Part shown: positions 38,796-52,072 of the stretch, in pieces
Position numbering within the stretch: position 1 is the first letter of the stretch
Layout: each line of letters starts with the position of its first letter
Assembly (NCBI GenBank): GCA_037013685.1
Contig: CM072891.1
Location: forward strand, 1,760,001-1,824,000
Length of the DNA: 64,000 nucleotides
Reading direction: 5' to 3'
DNA from: Acridotheres tristis
Lineage: Eukaryota > Chordata > Aves > Passeriformes > Sturnidae
Translations under genes and position numbers: made by a program
Notes under the pieces: model-generated
Seen by the model: the letters and a program-made list of their open reading frames with translations, nothing else
Databases searched by the model: none
Told to the model about the DNA's origin: nothing

Positions 38796-41700
38796 GATCG
38801 GCTTGGCACAAAGTTATGCACAACTCACTAAACTGCAACCTGTCATCTCAGGCAATACGACTTTGCTTGGGAAAACAGAGGAATTTGACTAAATTAATTT
38901 TATATCATCATGCCTAGGCAATAAATACTTTCAGAGAATAAAGATCTGACATTTTATCTGAAATATTAATTTCTGCTGCAAGAAGGAAGAGATACAATCT
39001 TCTAAGATTTTTCATCAACATAATTTAATATTGTATTTGATATTTCAATCTGTTCTTTGAAAGAAAATGCTTGGAATTGTGATAAAATATTTGTTTAAGA
39101 AAAGGGTCATCATGTTACACTATAGTGAAAAGATCATCTACTTGATAAAATTCAGCTTCAAAGAGTTTTGAAACAGAACTAGCTAAATATAATTTAAAAA
39201 TAATAATAATAAAAATGAGTAGCTTACTCAGACTGTAATTTGTACCACTAGCACATCTATGTCTAATAGAATGTAACTGAAATATATAGAATAGCAATGC
39301 AGAAATTTCTGTATACAGCTCCTCTGGGTAAAATCTTTCCTTAAAACTTAAATACATATCATTAGCTTTATCTCATGCTAGATTGACAGTGAATATCAAT
39401 CTTTAAGGTAATAATACTTAAACTCAGCCTATCCTCAGGACCCTTATCAGCTGTCTTGCTGCTAGTAACTACAACTTATGGCAATAAACACTTAGAAGTT
39501 TTGGGTGCAGGAACAAACATTTTTTACAGTTATTGTTTGTACTATATTAGAAAACTTCTTAGAAGCATAGAATTTGCATGCAATGAAATGCTGCTAATAA
39601 TTGCTCCTTGTACTCTGCAGCTCAACTTTTTTTTTTTTTTTTTTTTTCCTGTGGGTTTGCCTAAACTTCAGCATTTTGGAAAGGAGGAAGATGTGAGATA
39701 TCAAAGTTCTAGTTATACCATATTAACTAAAATGGAAAATATAGTCTGGGGTTTCTTGGCTTGGATTTAAAATGCAAGCTTAAATGTCTGGCCACAAGTA
39801 GGAGTAGGAAAATTAAAATTTAAGGAATGTGTATTTATTAGGAAGATGAGGATAATTGAGAGAGAGGGTAATTTTCTCCTGTTTAGGATAGTTCAGGGGA
39901 ACAGCTCATCTGCTAAAGAAGCTGTAAGCCTTTCTGAATAAAAGGCAGGAAAATTGCTTGTATTCCCCCAGGATAACTCTAAATTTACAGAAGATGCTTA
40001 AGGCTGCTGAAGCACAGCTTTGTGCAAAGTTACAAATAATCTGAATAGTCTCTTATAGACAGTCAAGAAAGAAATTGGGGAAAAATTTACAACCCATCAC
40101 AAGGAATTTGAGTATTTGAAATCTGAAAAAAAGACAAGTTTAAGGAGCAGAACCAGCAGTGCAAGACTCAGCACTATGCCCTTGTAGATGTTTTGCATTT
40201 ACTACCTGTGGTACAACAAGTTCAGGCAGGAAGAGCTAGCAGATGCATAAAAGCAAGTAGCATTTGGGCAGGGGAGTTAGAGCAGCAAAAGGAAGCTCAG
40301 ATAAGGTTAATGACAGGAAAAAAATTAAATGTAAATACCACCTATTGAATAAGATAATTTGATTATTTGTTTCAGATGGTAGTAAGATATGTAGAGATAA
40401 AGGTATTGATTGACCTTGGGATTGGGATAGATTCTCCGAGTGCCCAGCAGTCCATTCCCAGCATATCTGTACTCTTCCTTCCATGTTCCCTCTGGAGAGG
40501 AGTTGGCACAGGTGAATAGGACACATCCTATCAGCTTTGGTGGTCCTGAATGTAGAAGAGTATAATAAATGATCAAGGAATTACCATGGCAGTTGGCCCA
40601 GGCTGAGATCCAGTCAAGTCCTTCAAAACCCTGACAGGTGGAATGGAGCAGTGTGGAGAGGAGGCTGCCATCCTAGAAACCCAGGAAGTCATATTCCTTC
40701 TTAGGTCATTTTGAGGACTTCTGCTACTTTAATAAATTGGACAGTACTGTAGACAGAGTTAAAAGTCTTGTTGCAGAAAATAACAGGTCTGGCTCCCAAT
40801 GGGTGCAGAAGGTACTGACAGCTTCACTGAACTCCCAAACTAAATAGTTTTGCTTACACTAGAAATGCAAAGAGACACTTGGCAGTGTTAAAAAATATAG
40901 AAGAAACAATAATTTCTAAGTTTATACAATTTTCTAATTGAGACGTTTTAGAATTTATGGTTGAAACCCTTACACCCTTCATACTGGTCTGACTACCTCA
41001 GGGTAGAAATTCAACGAGTGGATACAGGGAAAAACATTTACATTGATCTATTCAACTGTTGATAGCTTTTTAAAATTTTGCCACATTCTGGTCTCTGTGG
41101 TGAGATAAAGTCAGTTTTGATACTGTTGTGGTCAGTCACACCCTGTATTATTCCCTGAGATTCATGGGACATCATCCTTACCCATGTCCTTCCATTTTTT
41201 TTTTTGTCAATATCACACTGGAGCAAACTGTGAGACACATTACTAGTCCTAGAAGTAATAACGAATTCAACAGTATTGTTGCCATATCTCAGTTAGCAAG
41301 TAAACATCAACTTCTGAATTTAGCTATTAGCAGGGAGAGGTATTTCTAAATGTGCAAACTTTGATGGTCACTTTCTGTGCCATTTGTTGTCACCACAAAC
41401 TGGTGATATTTTTATAGATTCTGACAGTGATATGTACCAAATATGTTTCACACAGATGGATAAGCAAATCTGTAATTACTGAAGTCAAATATGTATATTT
41501 TAGGACATCACTTATAAATGCACATCTTACTGTTAATGAATAGCAGAGATTCAATATTTAAAACCCCTAATTTTATACACTTAAATTTAGAAATACTATA
41601 GAGTGGCAATAAAGCAATGTTTTCTAGCAAAATTTATGTACAGCAAATTTGCACAGCCTTGGAGTTAACTTCTGCTTTCCTTTATGTCGTACTTTAGTGC

Positions 41701-42924
41701 TCACACTTAAATTAAGAGTTGCAAAAAAATGACTGTATGTTATACAATCTACCCAAATAAAGATTGTAAGGTGAAATGCAAATCATAGCTATTGAAAAAC
41801 TACTTTTGATTTTCTGCAATATCTAACATGATTTCCAGTACAGTAGTTGATATTTTAGTAGTTTAAAAAAAAATTACAAGTCCTCATCCATAATGAGGTT
41901 TAATCACTAGTACAGCAAAGTATATTCACGTCCAAGACAGTTAACGACTAGCAGATTTTCCTCCTTAAAGGGCAGGTGTGGATGTTAAGTGTTCACTATA
42001 AAAGGCTAAGTCTTTCACTGTCGTTTAGACTTTCACGCTCTTGGCATGAGAATTACAAAAGTAGCCAACCTTTAAATTGTAAACACAATATCTTAACAAG
42101 GAAAGCTTGGTGATGTTACTGAATAATTTCTGCAGCCACAATTTTTGAGACATTGAATTTTTTAGATGTTGCAACAAAGGATCCAAACTAGGAAAATAAC
42201 TGACGTGGCAGGTCTTGCTTAGCAAAAAGACAATAAATTTCAAAGAAAACTTGGAGGTTTCCTTTAATCTTTGGAAGTCTCAGGAACCTGAAACTATAGA
42301 TATGTGATTCTGACAAACTGATCCTGTCCTAGATAACCTTCATAAAGGAGCAGAAAGACATAGGAAGTAGAACTGTGGCCACCCTCCCTATGAAGTCTTC
42401 TAAATCATCACAAGACACCTTGCCATAACAGAAAGTTTATCAAGTAGATGAAGTCGTCCCGCCAAGTGAGAAGTCTTGAGTTATTGCAAAGAACAGAACT
42501 AAGTTATTAAAAGAAAAAAGTATTTTTTCTAAGCATTGTGCCTATGCTAATAAAGCAGAAAGTAAAGCATACAAGAATATCTTCAGAATACACTTCTTCT
42601 GTCAAGAGTTTTTGAGATCATGAGGGTTTGACAGCTAACACATTTAGATCAAGTCACCAGGGACAGTTGTAACCTTAGGAGACTTATCACCACATTTATA
42701 GACTGAGCAATCAAGCAGAAATAAGTTTAGGTATTCATGTCCATTTTTAAGATTAAGAACGTGATGGAAAACACACAGATTGCCAGTTTCTCAAAGCAGA
42801 TCCCTATGATGGAATAGATATACAAGTTCCATGGCACTTTGAAAATCTACAGTTACATTATGGGAATCAATTATATGCATAAATTCCTCATATTTTGGTG
42901 ACTGTCACGTAGGTGTATTAAGAC
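38796..42924. other. unique noncoding DNA
   Basis: No gene identified. A T21 run at 39627-39647 lies inside a 104-codon open frame (39456-39770) that has no recognisable content. A less AT-rich stretch at 40395-40690 carries a 96-codon open frame on the - strand (40236-40526) without a recognisable domain. The rest is AT-rich. Confidence 0.65.
39627..39647. repeat. T21 homopolymer
   Basis: Twenty-one consecutive T on the + strand. It could be the poly(A) tail of an old - strand retroposon, but no element is recognisable on its left. Confidence 0.9.
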
Positions 42925-43300
42925 TTAGGGAGTTGTAGTTGTTCATTCTGGAGATGACAAGGCTCTGGGAAGACCTTATAGCAGCCTTGTAAAAGGCTTC
43001 TAAACGTGGCTTATAAAAAAGGAGGTAGAGAGGGGTTTACATGGATGGATAAAAATCAAGGGGTGATGGTTTTAAACTATAAGAGGAGAGATTTTTGTAG
43101 GTTAGATGTTAGGGAGAAATTCTTTACTATGAGCATGGTGAGACAATGGAGGAATTACCCAGAGAAGTGCCATACCCCATTCCTGGAAGTGTCCAAGGCC
43201 AGGCTGGCTGGGATCCTGAGCAAGCTGATCTAGTGGGAGAAATCTAGTGGTCCCTTCCAAACCAGGCAATTTTAAGATTCTATGAATCTTGGTATTCTAT
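42925..43300 (+). repeat. CR1 LINE 3' end, sense orientation
   Basis: The best-preserved CR1 in the window. In order on the + strand: GAGATGACAAGGCTCTGGGA and AGACCTTATAGCAGCCTTGT, GGGGTGATGGTTTTAAACT, AAGAGGAGAGATTTTTGTAG, GGGAGAAATTCTTTACTATG, the GGTGAGACAATGG and CCAGAGAAG segments, CATTCCTGGAAGTGTCCAAG then GCCAGGCTGGCTGGGATCC, GAGCAAGCTGATCTAGTGGG, GGTCCCTTCCAAACC, and a tail of GATTCTATGAATC. This is the avian CR1 3' untranslated region plus tail; the reverse-transcriptase frame is absent, so the copy is 5'-truncated and cannot move by itself. One short deletion removes the segment usually found between the GTGGGAG-type word and GGTCCC. A 75-codon open frame inside (43006-43233) is not a gene. 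Confidence 0.95.
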
Positions 43301-45920
43301 CCTAATGTAAGAACATTACATACAGCATAACTAGGATGGGGACAAATAACTGGTGTTGCTATGCTGGTATAACTCTGGTGCATAAACAAAGATTGTAGAA
43401 TTGTTTTTAAATCGTGAGTAGTTTCCTAAGTTAGAAGAGGCACTTTTAATTTTTTCTAATATATCATTTTTGGTTTTGCATCAGTTTTCTCAAATTAATG
43501 AAAATCTGCTTCATCTCAGCTACACAGCCTTTCATTCCAAATATGATTTCTCCTCAAAAAGCTGCTTGGGACTCGGTGCCCTACAATTCTGGTGCCTTGG
43601 TAAATATGGCAGGTGCTCTAGTGTCTGGCACCTGGTATGTCTCTGGGTGATTCAGTCCAGCCTACTTTAAAAGAACATTCACTTTCATGATTGCTTCAGA
43701 TTCTACAGCTGTGGCCTGATTGCCTGCAGATAGATACATTGAAATTCTTTCTCAGTAAACCAATTTTTGGCCTTTTTATTAGATCTACATATTTATTCAG
43801 CTTGCTATTCCAAGATATTTTTGGGAAACAGTGCACCAAACTCCTAACATTATCTATCAATATAAATTGTGGAATTCTCTATATTAGGAATATATATAAT
43901 ATTCTGTATATTTCCAACCTTCAAGACAAGAATCAGGTTGCTTTCTGTAGTTTAGTTACTCTGCATAGGAAGAACAGATGTTTTCCATATTTTCTTAAAT
44001 TTTGGATCCTTACTTCATGCCCAACTAGAAACTCAACTGTTGGATTAAAAATTGCTCTAATTTTTATCTTAGAAGTCAGTCACAAAAATATTGGGTGAGG
44101 TTTTTGAAGCTCAGCTCATGCATTCCCTTTTATGAAAATTAACATTTTCATAGAAAATAATAACATTCCTGCTTATTATTTTATGTACCAAATATAATAA
44201 CAGGATTAATACAAAATTATGATTTTTGGGACTAAATATATAGCTAATCATGAAGGGAAATCAACTCCAAGCCTATCAAACCTACCAAACCTATTCAAAA
44301 CTACCATATTTTACTCTTTTTTTATTTAGAGCTTTCCTGGTATTTACATTATGGTTCCATTTAACCCTACTTTAAAATAATCAGTTTGACCTAGCTCAAG
44401 ATCAAAGTATTCATTTGCTTTTCCAAAGGCAAATTATTATTGAGTAGTTTAAAATAGTAATGTAAATTTACAAGATTGAACTCCATATGACCTTACCATA
44501 GGCATATGGTCACAATAATAAAAAATTAAATATCAAAAAATAAGGTATTTTTAACATGCAGCTGTTTCATTTCAATCTTTTCCATTCAGTAATTTCTTCC
44601 CTTCCTGAATTTGCAGTATGTTAAACCTCATTAATAAACCATAAGTATAATGTTAACTTGGCATCCTTATCTCCTATAGAAAGTTTGAAAATTAGGAATA
44701 AAATGCTAGAGATTAAAGTAAAACATTTTCAGCTGGCCCAGCATAAAAATATGCCAAGTTCTGTGGCAAGATCCTAATAGACAGATTTTCTGGGAATATT
44801 TCTGTGATGTTAGCTTAATTTAAAAATGCTGGAATTAAAAATTGTTGGAATTAATCTTAAATTATTTTCTTGGATTGGATATTTTAAACAAGGGTATGGC
44901 TTTTTCACTTAATTTGTTTCAGCTGATATTTCCTTATTGTTGCAGCAGACCATTGTGACTGAGTATTTCAGGTAGCAATATGATAAAAGGTAAGTATGAG
45001 TGAGTGTAAATAAGTTGCCTGCCTGTAAGGGGGGTTTAGATGCTAATTATACCTTATCTGTTTAATAAAGTGTACATATGTAAATTACAAGAGCTCTGTC
45101 AAGGGTACAAAAAATCTTTGTAGTTGTTTCTATAAATCTAGAGTTGCAATAAAAGTCTATTATGTAAGAGAGCTTGCAGAGCTGTAGCTTCACTTGTAAG
45201 GATAAAGACTTTGATTGGCCTTCAAAACATTGCCCTCAATAAATATTATATAGACTTTGTGAATTTGACTTCAATAAATATTGTATATTCTTGTATAGAC
45301 TCTTCATTACTTAGCAAGTTATTTATGGCTATATTTGTAACTCCTTATCTGTATATCTGTGTTGCAGTCCCACCATGCCTCAAGAAATTAAAGAAAATAT
45401 AACACACTGATATTGTCAAAATTTCAGAACGTATGATGGATGATGAGGACTGCAGATAGACAAAGCGTGATTTTCTTATTACAAGAGTTATATGTTAAGA
45501 TGGCACCTAGGTATGAACTTAAAAAGACCTAGAGTAAAATTCAAAATCAAGGAGTAGGTTTCCTTTAAAATATATTAAGAGGAATATGAATTTATGGAAT
45601 GTAATTCATCCTGCCCTAAGGTATGCAATTAAATTGCTTCCAAAAGTATTAATCTCTCTGTGTTGACTATAAATTGGGACTTTATATACTAATTTGCATG
45701 CAGAAGACTAATAGAAATCTAAAGTGAGGTGAAATTAATTCCAGACCTCCCATCTAGTTCCATTATAAAACATAGAAACTAGAATTATTAAAGCCTGTGT
45801 GTTTAATAACTTAACATATAGAAAGTGCACTCTGTGCCTCAAAAACTGAGTGATTCTTAGCTAGGTGTTTATAAGAAGTAGAGTTTTTAGCCAATAATTA
45901 ATTCGTCCATAATGAAATAT
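43301..45920. other. AT-rich unique noncoding DNA
   Basis: No gene identified. A 135-codon + strand open frame (43691-44098) is hydrophobic and isoleucine/leucine-rich, as AT-rich chance frames tend to be; no domain recognised and no splice or polyadenylation context seen. Confidence 0.65.
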
Positions 45921-45978
45921 TTGAGGTAATCTTTAAGGCCCCTTTGAACATAGAATGGTTATTCTATGATTCTGTGAA
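45921..45978 (+). repeat. CR1 LINE 3' tip
   Basis: TAATCTTTAAGGCCCCTTTG, then AACATAGAATGGTTATTC and TATGATTCTGTGAA. These match the last 50-60 bases of avian CR1 (GATCTTTAAGGTCCC...CCATTCTATGATTCTATGA) in sense orientation. Severely 5'-truncated. Confidence 0.85.
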
Positions 45979-46016
45979 TTATATATATGTATGGAGAAAA
46001 ATCATGTGAGTATCAG

Positions 46017-46079
46017 GAGTATCCAGATACTGAGTATCCAGAGGACCTCAGTGACACTGAGATAGGGTTAGTATCCAGA
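46017..46079 (+). repeat. GAGTATCCAGA short repeats
   Basis: The 11-base word GAGTATCCAGA occurs at 46017-46027 and 46032-46042, and its last ten bases again at 46070-46079. The cluster begins about 40 bases past a CR1 3' tip. It looks like local slippage; no family recognised. Confidence 0.7.
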
Positions 46080-49000
46080 GTAGGAAATGTCATAACTGGG
46101 ATTTATATTTCAGCACTACAAAGATGGTTAGACTTCACAACTCCGCCAATAAGGAGATGCAGATAATATTTTTTTTCTTATATTGACTGTACAGATACCC
46201 CAAAATCATCAAATCCCCAGTAGAACCCATCACTCCACAGGTATTTCAGGAACCCAAGAAAACAAACTCAATTTAATAATGGTAGGCTTTTTGAATAACC
46301 CCACCTTTCATAGAAAGTGTGCTGTTAACCAGCATTTGTACCTGTACCTAAATTCTCATTTTTAATCTTTTGACAAATCCAATTGAAGCTTAAACGTTAA
46401 TGTCAGGATATACAAGAAGTTTCTTAGTGAAAGAGATTTTGTTAAAGTATTTTCATATTCTTTTATCATAGAAACATGATTTTAAGTAAGTGTCACAAAT
46501 CCATCCTAGAAATAAATTCCTGATTTTAATTAGTGTGATGTACTAGAGAAAAATAAACACTAGGATATAACACTCAAAACCTGAAATGAGGAATTTTTTT
46601 TTTCTATGCATCTGGTGTTGCTCAAACATAGAGTGTGAGGCTGATGTAAGTTTTACAGGATGATGTTCCATGACCTACATTTTATGTGAAATAAGATGAA
46701 ACAATTGGCTCACTATGCTCTGAAGTCACTTACATCACACTCTTATCAGTAAACCTGTTAAGGATAGTTAAAAATTATTGTGCTATATTTCGAATTTTTA
46801 TGATTTCAGATAAAGTACATTAGTATTTACACGATCCTTTTATTTTCAGATACAATCTATTTCCTTTGTGGACATATTTGCATATAGAAAGCACTGGAAA
46901 ATACTGTTCTAAAATGAATCATACAAAGAGATGACTCACTACGGTTTATACATTATATTTACACACACTAGTGTTGTGTTATACTGTCAGAACCGCATAT
47001 ATTTTACAATGATGTGTTAATTCATACAGACAAAGGTCTGTCATTCTATCACAAACGTACAAAGAAGTACTAGAAAGCATGACCTTAGATAACTTTTAGC
47101 TAAACTGAGGTTAATATGCTTATTTTCAAAGCACTATGGAACTGTATTCTATTTGGTTTTGTTCAGAGTGTACGAATAAATAGCATGCAGAATTCAGTTT
47201 TAGATCTAGGATCACTGGTCTATAGCACACAAATTGCAGCTCCAGTTTTGTGTCAGCTGTACACCAATGCTGAAGTGCAGAATCTCCATGACATGCTGTA
47301 CATGTTTAACAATATGCAGTCTTTGTTTCTCAGGTTGAAATGTTTGCCTACACAACAAGTCAATAAAATAAATTTATTTTTTCTCCTTTTCCTAGTTGTC
47401 ATCTCTCTGGATTGAATACACTGAATAGAACATAAGTAGAACATTAAAATTCTTTCAGTTTCTTCATTCAGTAATCAATGAAGCAATGAAAGAGTAGAGA
47501 AGTCTTAGGATTTCTTATCTTTACCTTCTGAATTTTTCTTCAGATTATTATCTTCAGTATACAAGATGCTTTGTTCATTTATCTGTTACTTTAATATTCA
47601 TCATTCTTAAAAATATTCCTCTTCAAGTTCAAAAGGACAATGTTTTTCAAAAGAAATGCTAACATCACGTGACTCAGAGATTCTGTGTTTATTCCCAATA
47701 TTGATAACTTTGATAACTTTTAATCTTTTTCAAATACCATTTTTAGTTTTATTTCCCCTCCCTTTTCCGTCTATTTTTGACATATACTCAAACTGCATTT
47801 TCAAGATTTTACTGCAGTTTTAAAACTCAAGGCCAAATAAGGCTTATTAAGATTTAGAGTGTTTGTGGAAGTGAAAGCAAGAAAAAGGTATTTAATGAAA
47901 GCTAACAGTCCAGTTAAAGATTTTTTGATTTAAATATTAATTTAAGTGCATAGTTTCATAAACACTGGGTTTTTTTCAGAGGGTTTACAGATGGTGAAAA
48001 TTGTAGCAAAGATGAAATGCCTAGGGACAGTTGGCACTTGCAATAAAATTGGGATGATAGACATGGATACATTATTTAGGAGGTAGAAACATTAGGAGGA
48101 AATCACCATAAAATATTGTAACATGCTAAAAACCACACATTGCAACTATGGAACTTCTGTCACTGGATGCTCAGTATTAAGCCAAAGACAATAGAAATGT
48201 CATAAACAGAGTTGACTTTGAGGCAGGAGAATGAGATGAGCAATGTTCTAAAGTCATTTTTGTATCATATTTCTGCCTTAGTCTGACTAAAAATAAAATT
48301 CTCACATGGTTTGAGATGACAATTTTTAAATTTACACGGTTTTAAGCAACACTGACTGCAGAATGATATTTCAGCTCCTGTTTAAGTTTGCCCTCTAAGA
48401 AAATTTGACCTTGATGCTAATCACATTGTCACTATTCAGTAGTACCCGATGGCTTGCTCTTACCTGTTGAATGAGCAGCAGACAGACTATATACAGATTA
48501 CATTTATTTCAAGCAGATTAATATTTAACCTATTGGCCCCAGGGGATCTTAGATACACCTGAGTCAAAAAACATGTATATTTAGTGCTGCATGAAATATT
48601 AGTTGTTCTGAATACCAGCTTGCTATATTTTCAGAAAATACAGCTATTTCAGGGTAAGCAAGAGTTTGGGGGTTGCTATATTGAGTCTCCACGAACCACT
48701 ACTGGGCATGAACAGCAGACACCTGTCAGAAATGTGCAGCTTTTTTTATGTTGGTATTCAAACTATTTTCTTTGTAATGTTTTGCTCAGTATCAGGTGGG
48801 TTTTTTTCGATCCATAGCTTCTTCAATAGCTGGCATGAAGCACAGCAGCCTAAATTATTTAGAAAAAAAAATAGAATTGTGGAATTTATGAGGATTTGTT
48901 CATGAATATTACTTATCATATGCTTTAAGGTTTCTTTGAGCTTTTTTTTAAGATCAAAGAGAATACTTTCACAATGGAACAGATAATGATAAAGAAATTT

Positions 49001-49440
49001 CTAAGCTAAAGAAACCCTCATATAAAAAGACTGGGATACATATGGAATTAAATGCTGAATTTTAGTGGTGAGTATTTTCATCAACTAGACAGTGACATTT
49101 TGCTAAAATTTTGCACTCCTTATACTGTTCACCAAAAAGACAAAATTTTACATTCCTTATGGAAATTCCCTCTTCTAGCTCCTGAATAATAAAGTTCCTC
49201 ATCAATGTATCACCAAATGAAGCTATAAACTAGTTAATACAATGTACTGTAGTTGAACAGCAGAGGACAAGTAAAGATATTAAAAGGATGTCTGAACTGG
49301 CACTTCATTTCTAACCAGCTTAAATAAGTACTGTAATAAGATTAAATAGCTTATTCAGTGAATTTCTGCATTCTGTGTCCTGACTTTGATAAATTGTTTA
49401 AGAGATTCATGAAAAGTCAGAGGCTAGTCCATGAAATGTT
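46080..49440. other. AT-rich unique noncoding DNA
   Basis: No gene identified. Open frames reach 99 codons (47116-47415, +) with no domain I can name. No repeats beyond short homopolymers. Confidence 0.7.
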
Positions 49441-49707
49441 TTATTATAAATACTGTCCATTTAGAATAGCCCTTTGGTCAGTTTAGGCAACCTGTCCTAG
49501 TTATGTTCCCTCCCAGTATCTTTTGCAAACCTCTTCCCTGACAGAGCACAAGACAAGGATAAAAAGTCCTTGACTTATGATAAACACATTTTATCAAAAA
49601 ATTAAAACCTCAGTGTTTATCAACACCATTATCATTCTGAATCCAAAACATAGCACTGTAACAGGTACTGAGAAGAAACTAATTCTACCCTAGCTGAAAC
49701 CAGGACA
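49441..49707 (-). mobile_element. partial LTR of an endogenous retrovirus
   Basis: Read on the - strand from 49707 it starts TGTCCTGGTTTCAGCTAGGG then TAGAATTAGTTTCTTC. It goes on through GTTACAGTGCTATGTTTTGG, ATTCAGAATGATAATGG, GTTGATAAACACTGAGGTTT, GTCAAGGACTTTTTATCC and TGCTCTGTCAGGGAAGAGG, and reaches AACTGACCAAAGGGCTATTC and CAGTATTTATAA. This is the U3 part, up to the TATA region, of the passerine LTR family beginning TGTCCTGGTTTCAGCTGGGA. The R and U5 parts are missing or too diverged to see left of about 49441. No viral genes adjoin it. It belongs to a related but different subfamily from the LTR at 34638-35052: the shared part is only the first 30 or so bases. Confidence 0.85.
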
Positions 49708-52030
49708 GCTTTACTGCTAATTATTTCAATAGTGATAATATTCAGTTTTGGACTCTCCAGTGTCTTTATTCTCTTTTTCTTATGTCAACTATCTTAAATC
49801 ATTCCAGAACTCAAGACTTACCTGCACTTATGGTAATAGAAAAATTCTGTAGGATTGCACAATCTAGATGGTAAATTTTATACACACATGGGAAGTTCTT
49901 TATACTATATGTGGCATAGAAATTTAATTATTAAAAAGGAGAGAGAGACAGTTCTTCATTGGAACTTTGGCACAGAGGCAATTAAATGACTCAGAGAGGG
50001 CTCTGGCTGTACTCTTTACAGCTTGGCTCAATCCTGCATACATGCTTCTTATCTATGACTAAAGGAAAACCTTTACAAATTTTCACTATGTTAGCAGTCT
50101 TTTTTCTTTTTTCATCAGTCTGCTGTACAAGGACTTTAGTCTGAAAAAGATTCAAATATTTCTAAAATTCTCATTGCATGTTTTGTCAATAAGTAACTTC
50201 TACTTCCTGAGAAATTTAGATCTCAGTAGGATCACCAGTTATAACTGTAGCAGTTACTTTTGTCAAGCTGTCCTAGAAAAGAGCCCTATAATTAGAAGAA
50301 ATAATAGCAACTAATAGGCACAAATGTTACAAACAAGTCCTAAATATAATTCCTAATTTGACATATTGACTGTATGTTTATACAACCTTTTGTGAGTGAA
50401 CTAAATAAAAGGAAAAGGATGAACCAGTTGAAGTTACATGAGTTATATGTGAAACAGATACCTATTTGTATCCACAGACACAATTTTAGAATTAAGTGAT
50501 TGAAGGACATTCCAAAAATTTCTGTGATAAGCTTTATATTTAAAATTTAGTATTAATTCATATCCATCCCACAAAGCTGATCAAAAAGGATTCTTTAAAA
50601 TAAGCATGCTAAATTTGTTCAGTTTTGCAAAATATTTAACTTCTTTTTTGCACTTTTTAACTTATTCAGTTAGCTAAAATATTTTCTTTAAAACAAATTT
50701 TCCTAGCTGTTAGTTAGTTAGTTTGTTTGTTTGTTTTTTAATTTTGCATTTGTTCCATTTCAGGAAAGATTTCTTTCTCTGTAAATAGAAGACAAAAAGG
50801 TACTTCTCTGTAAGGAGTATGAACAAGTTAACACATGCCAACATCCACATAAGGCTAAAATTAATAGAAAATGTCCGAAAAGGATAATAGCAGGACAGAA
50901 AAAGAACCATTTAAACACAGTTCCCATTATGATCATTATTTTGCTCTATTATTCATATAAAGTATGCTGTATTATTTATCATTTAAGTAGTAGCCTGACA
51001 AACAAAATCTGAAAATATGTGTGATATATGGTCTTTAAGTTCTCACTTTCTAGTGACTGTGGCATTAGTAATGTTCCCAGAAGAAAATATAATCCTTTCT
51101 TCAGTATGACTCTAATTATTTCATTAATTCTCCTTTAGGGCTGCAATGGCTGGAGCTGTCATGAAATGTAGGGTGGAATTGGTAGTAGAGTTTGGAATTT
51201 AAATTTCATTTCAGCAGTATTTTGAGTATTTTTCACACAAAATTAGCACAGCCAAATTCATGAAGAAGTAACTTTTGAAAAAAAGACTCATGCCTTTGGT
51301 CATCTACTGCATTTATTAATACATTAATTACATGCAGCATTGATATTATGTTTCTTAAAGGCAATGTGATGTTTGGCACTGCAAGAGAATCCATGGCCTT
51401 TGGAGAGGTATTTCTTTTTTACTGGTGTCCTATCCTTGTTAGATTTTGCTTGTGAAGGATTGATTTTCTTCAGCTGAAATGGGGATAACATGCAGTCCAG
51501 TCAACAACTCTGAGGCTGGCTGACTTACAGTAGTAGCAAGATCTTTTGTACCAATCCAGCTGGTAAGGCAGCAAAGTGCTGACATTCAGGAAATGCAGCA
51601 ATGGATGGAAAAATAAAATTGTTTGGATGATATACACCCTGGAGGTATTGTGGTTTGTTGTATTATAAATAATGCAGTTCAAATTATCCCTCCTGTGTTT
51701 CTGCAGCATAGTGAGGCTAATAATGTGTAACTGATGGAATTTATAATAAAGGCTTATTAAAAATGTTTGTTCAGCAATCCTATCATCCCTTAGTTCTGAC
51801 TTCTTGTGGCCGATGGTATTGCACTTACAGTTCCTGAGTAGCTTATGTGTTCTATTTTGTTTTGTAACACTCTCTTAACTGGTTATTTACTCCTGCTTGT
51901 TAGCAACTTGTCTTGATGATTTCAGTCAAAACGGTGTGATAATATGTGCTGAATGTTTGATACCCTAATTTAACAACTCTTAAAACTGAAGAAGCACAAA
52001 ATGAGCATCCTGTGACAAAGGGTACAAAAC
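49708..52030. other. AT-rich unique noncoding DNA
   Basis: No gene identified. A TTAG/TTTG run (GTTAGTTAGTTAGTTTGTTTG) lies near 50709-50736. Otherwise chance open frames below 80 codons. Confidence 0.7.
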
Positions 52031-52072
52031 TCCACTTCTCTCACTAATGCCTAATGTATTTGAACTAGAGGC

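Noticed and set aside
43006..43233. 75-codon open frame
   Set aside because: It is a reading of the CR1 3' untranslated region, which does not code.
43691..44098. 135-codon hydrophobic open frame
   Set aside because: Isoleucine/leucine/phenylalanine content follows from AT-rich DNA; no membrane-protein family recognised and no gene context.
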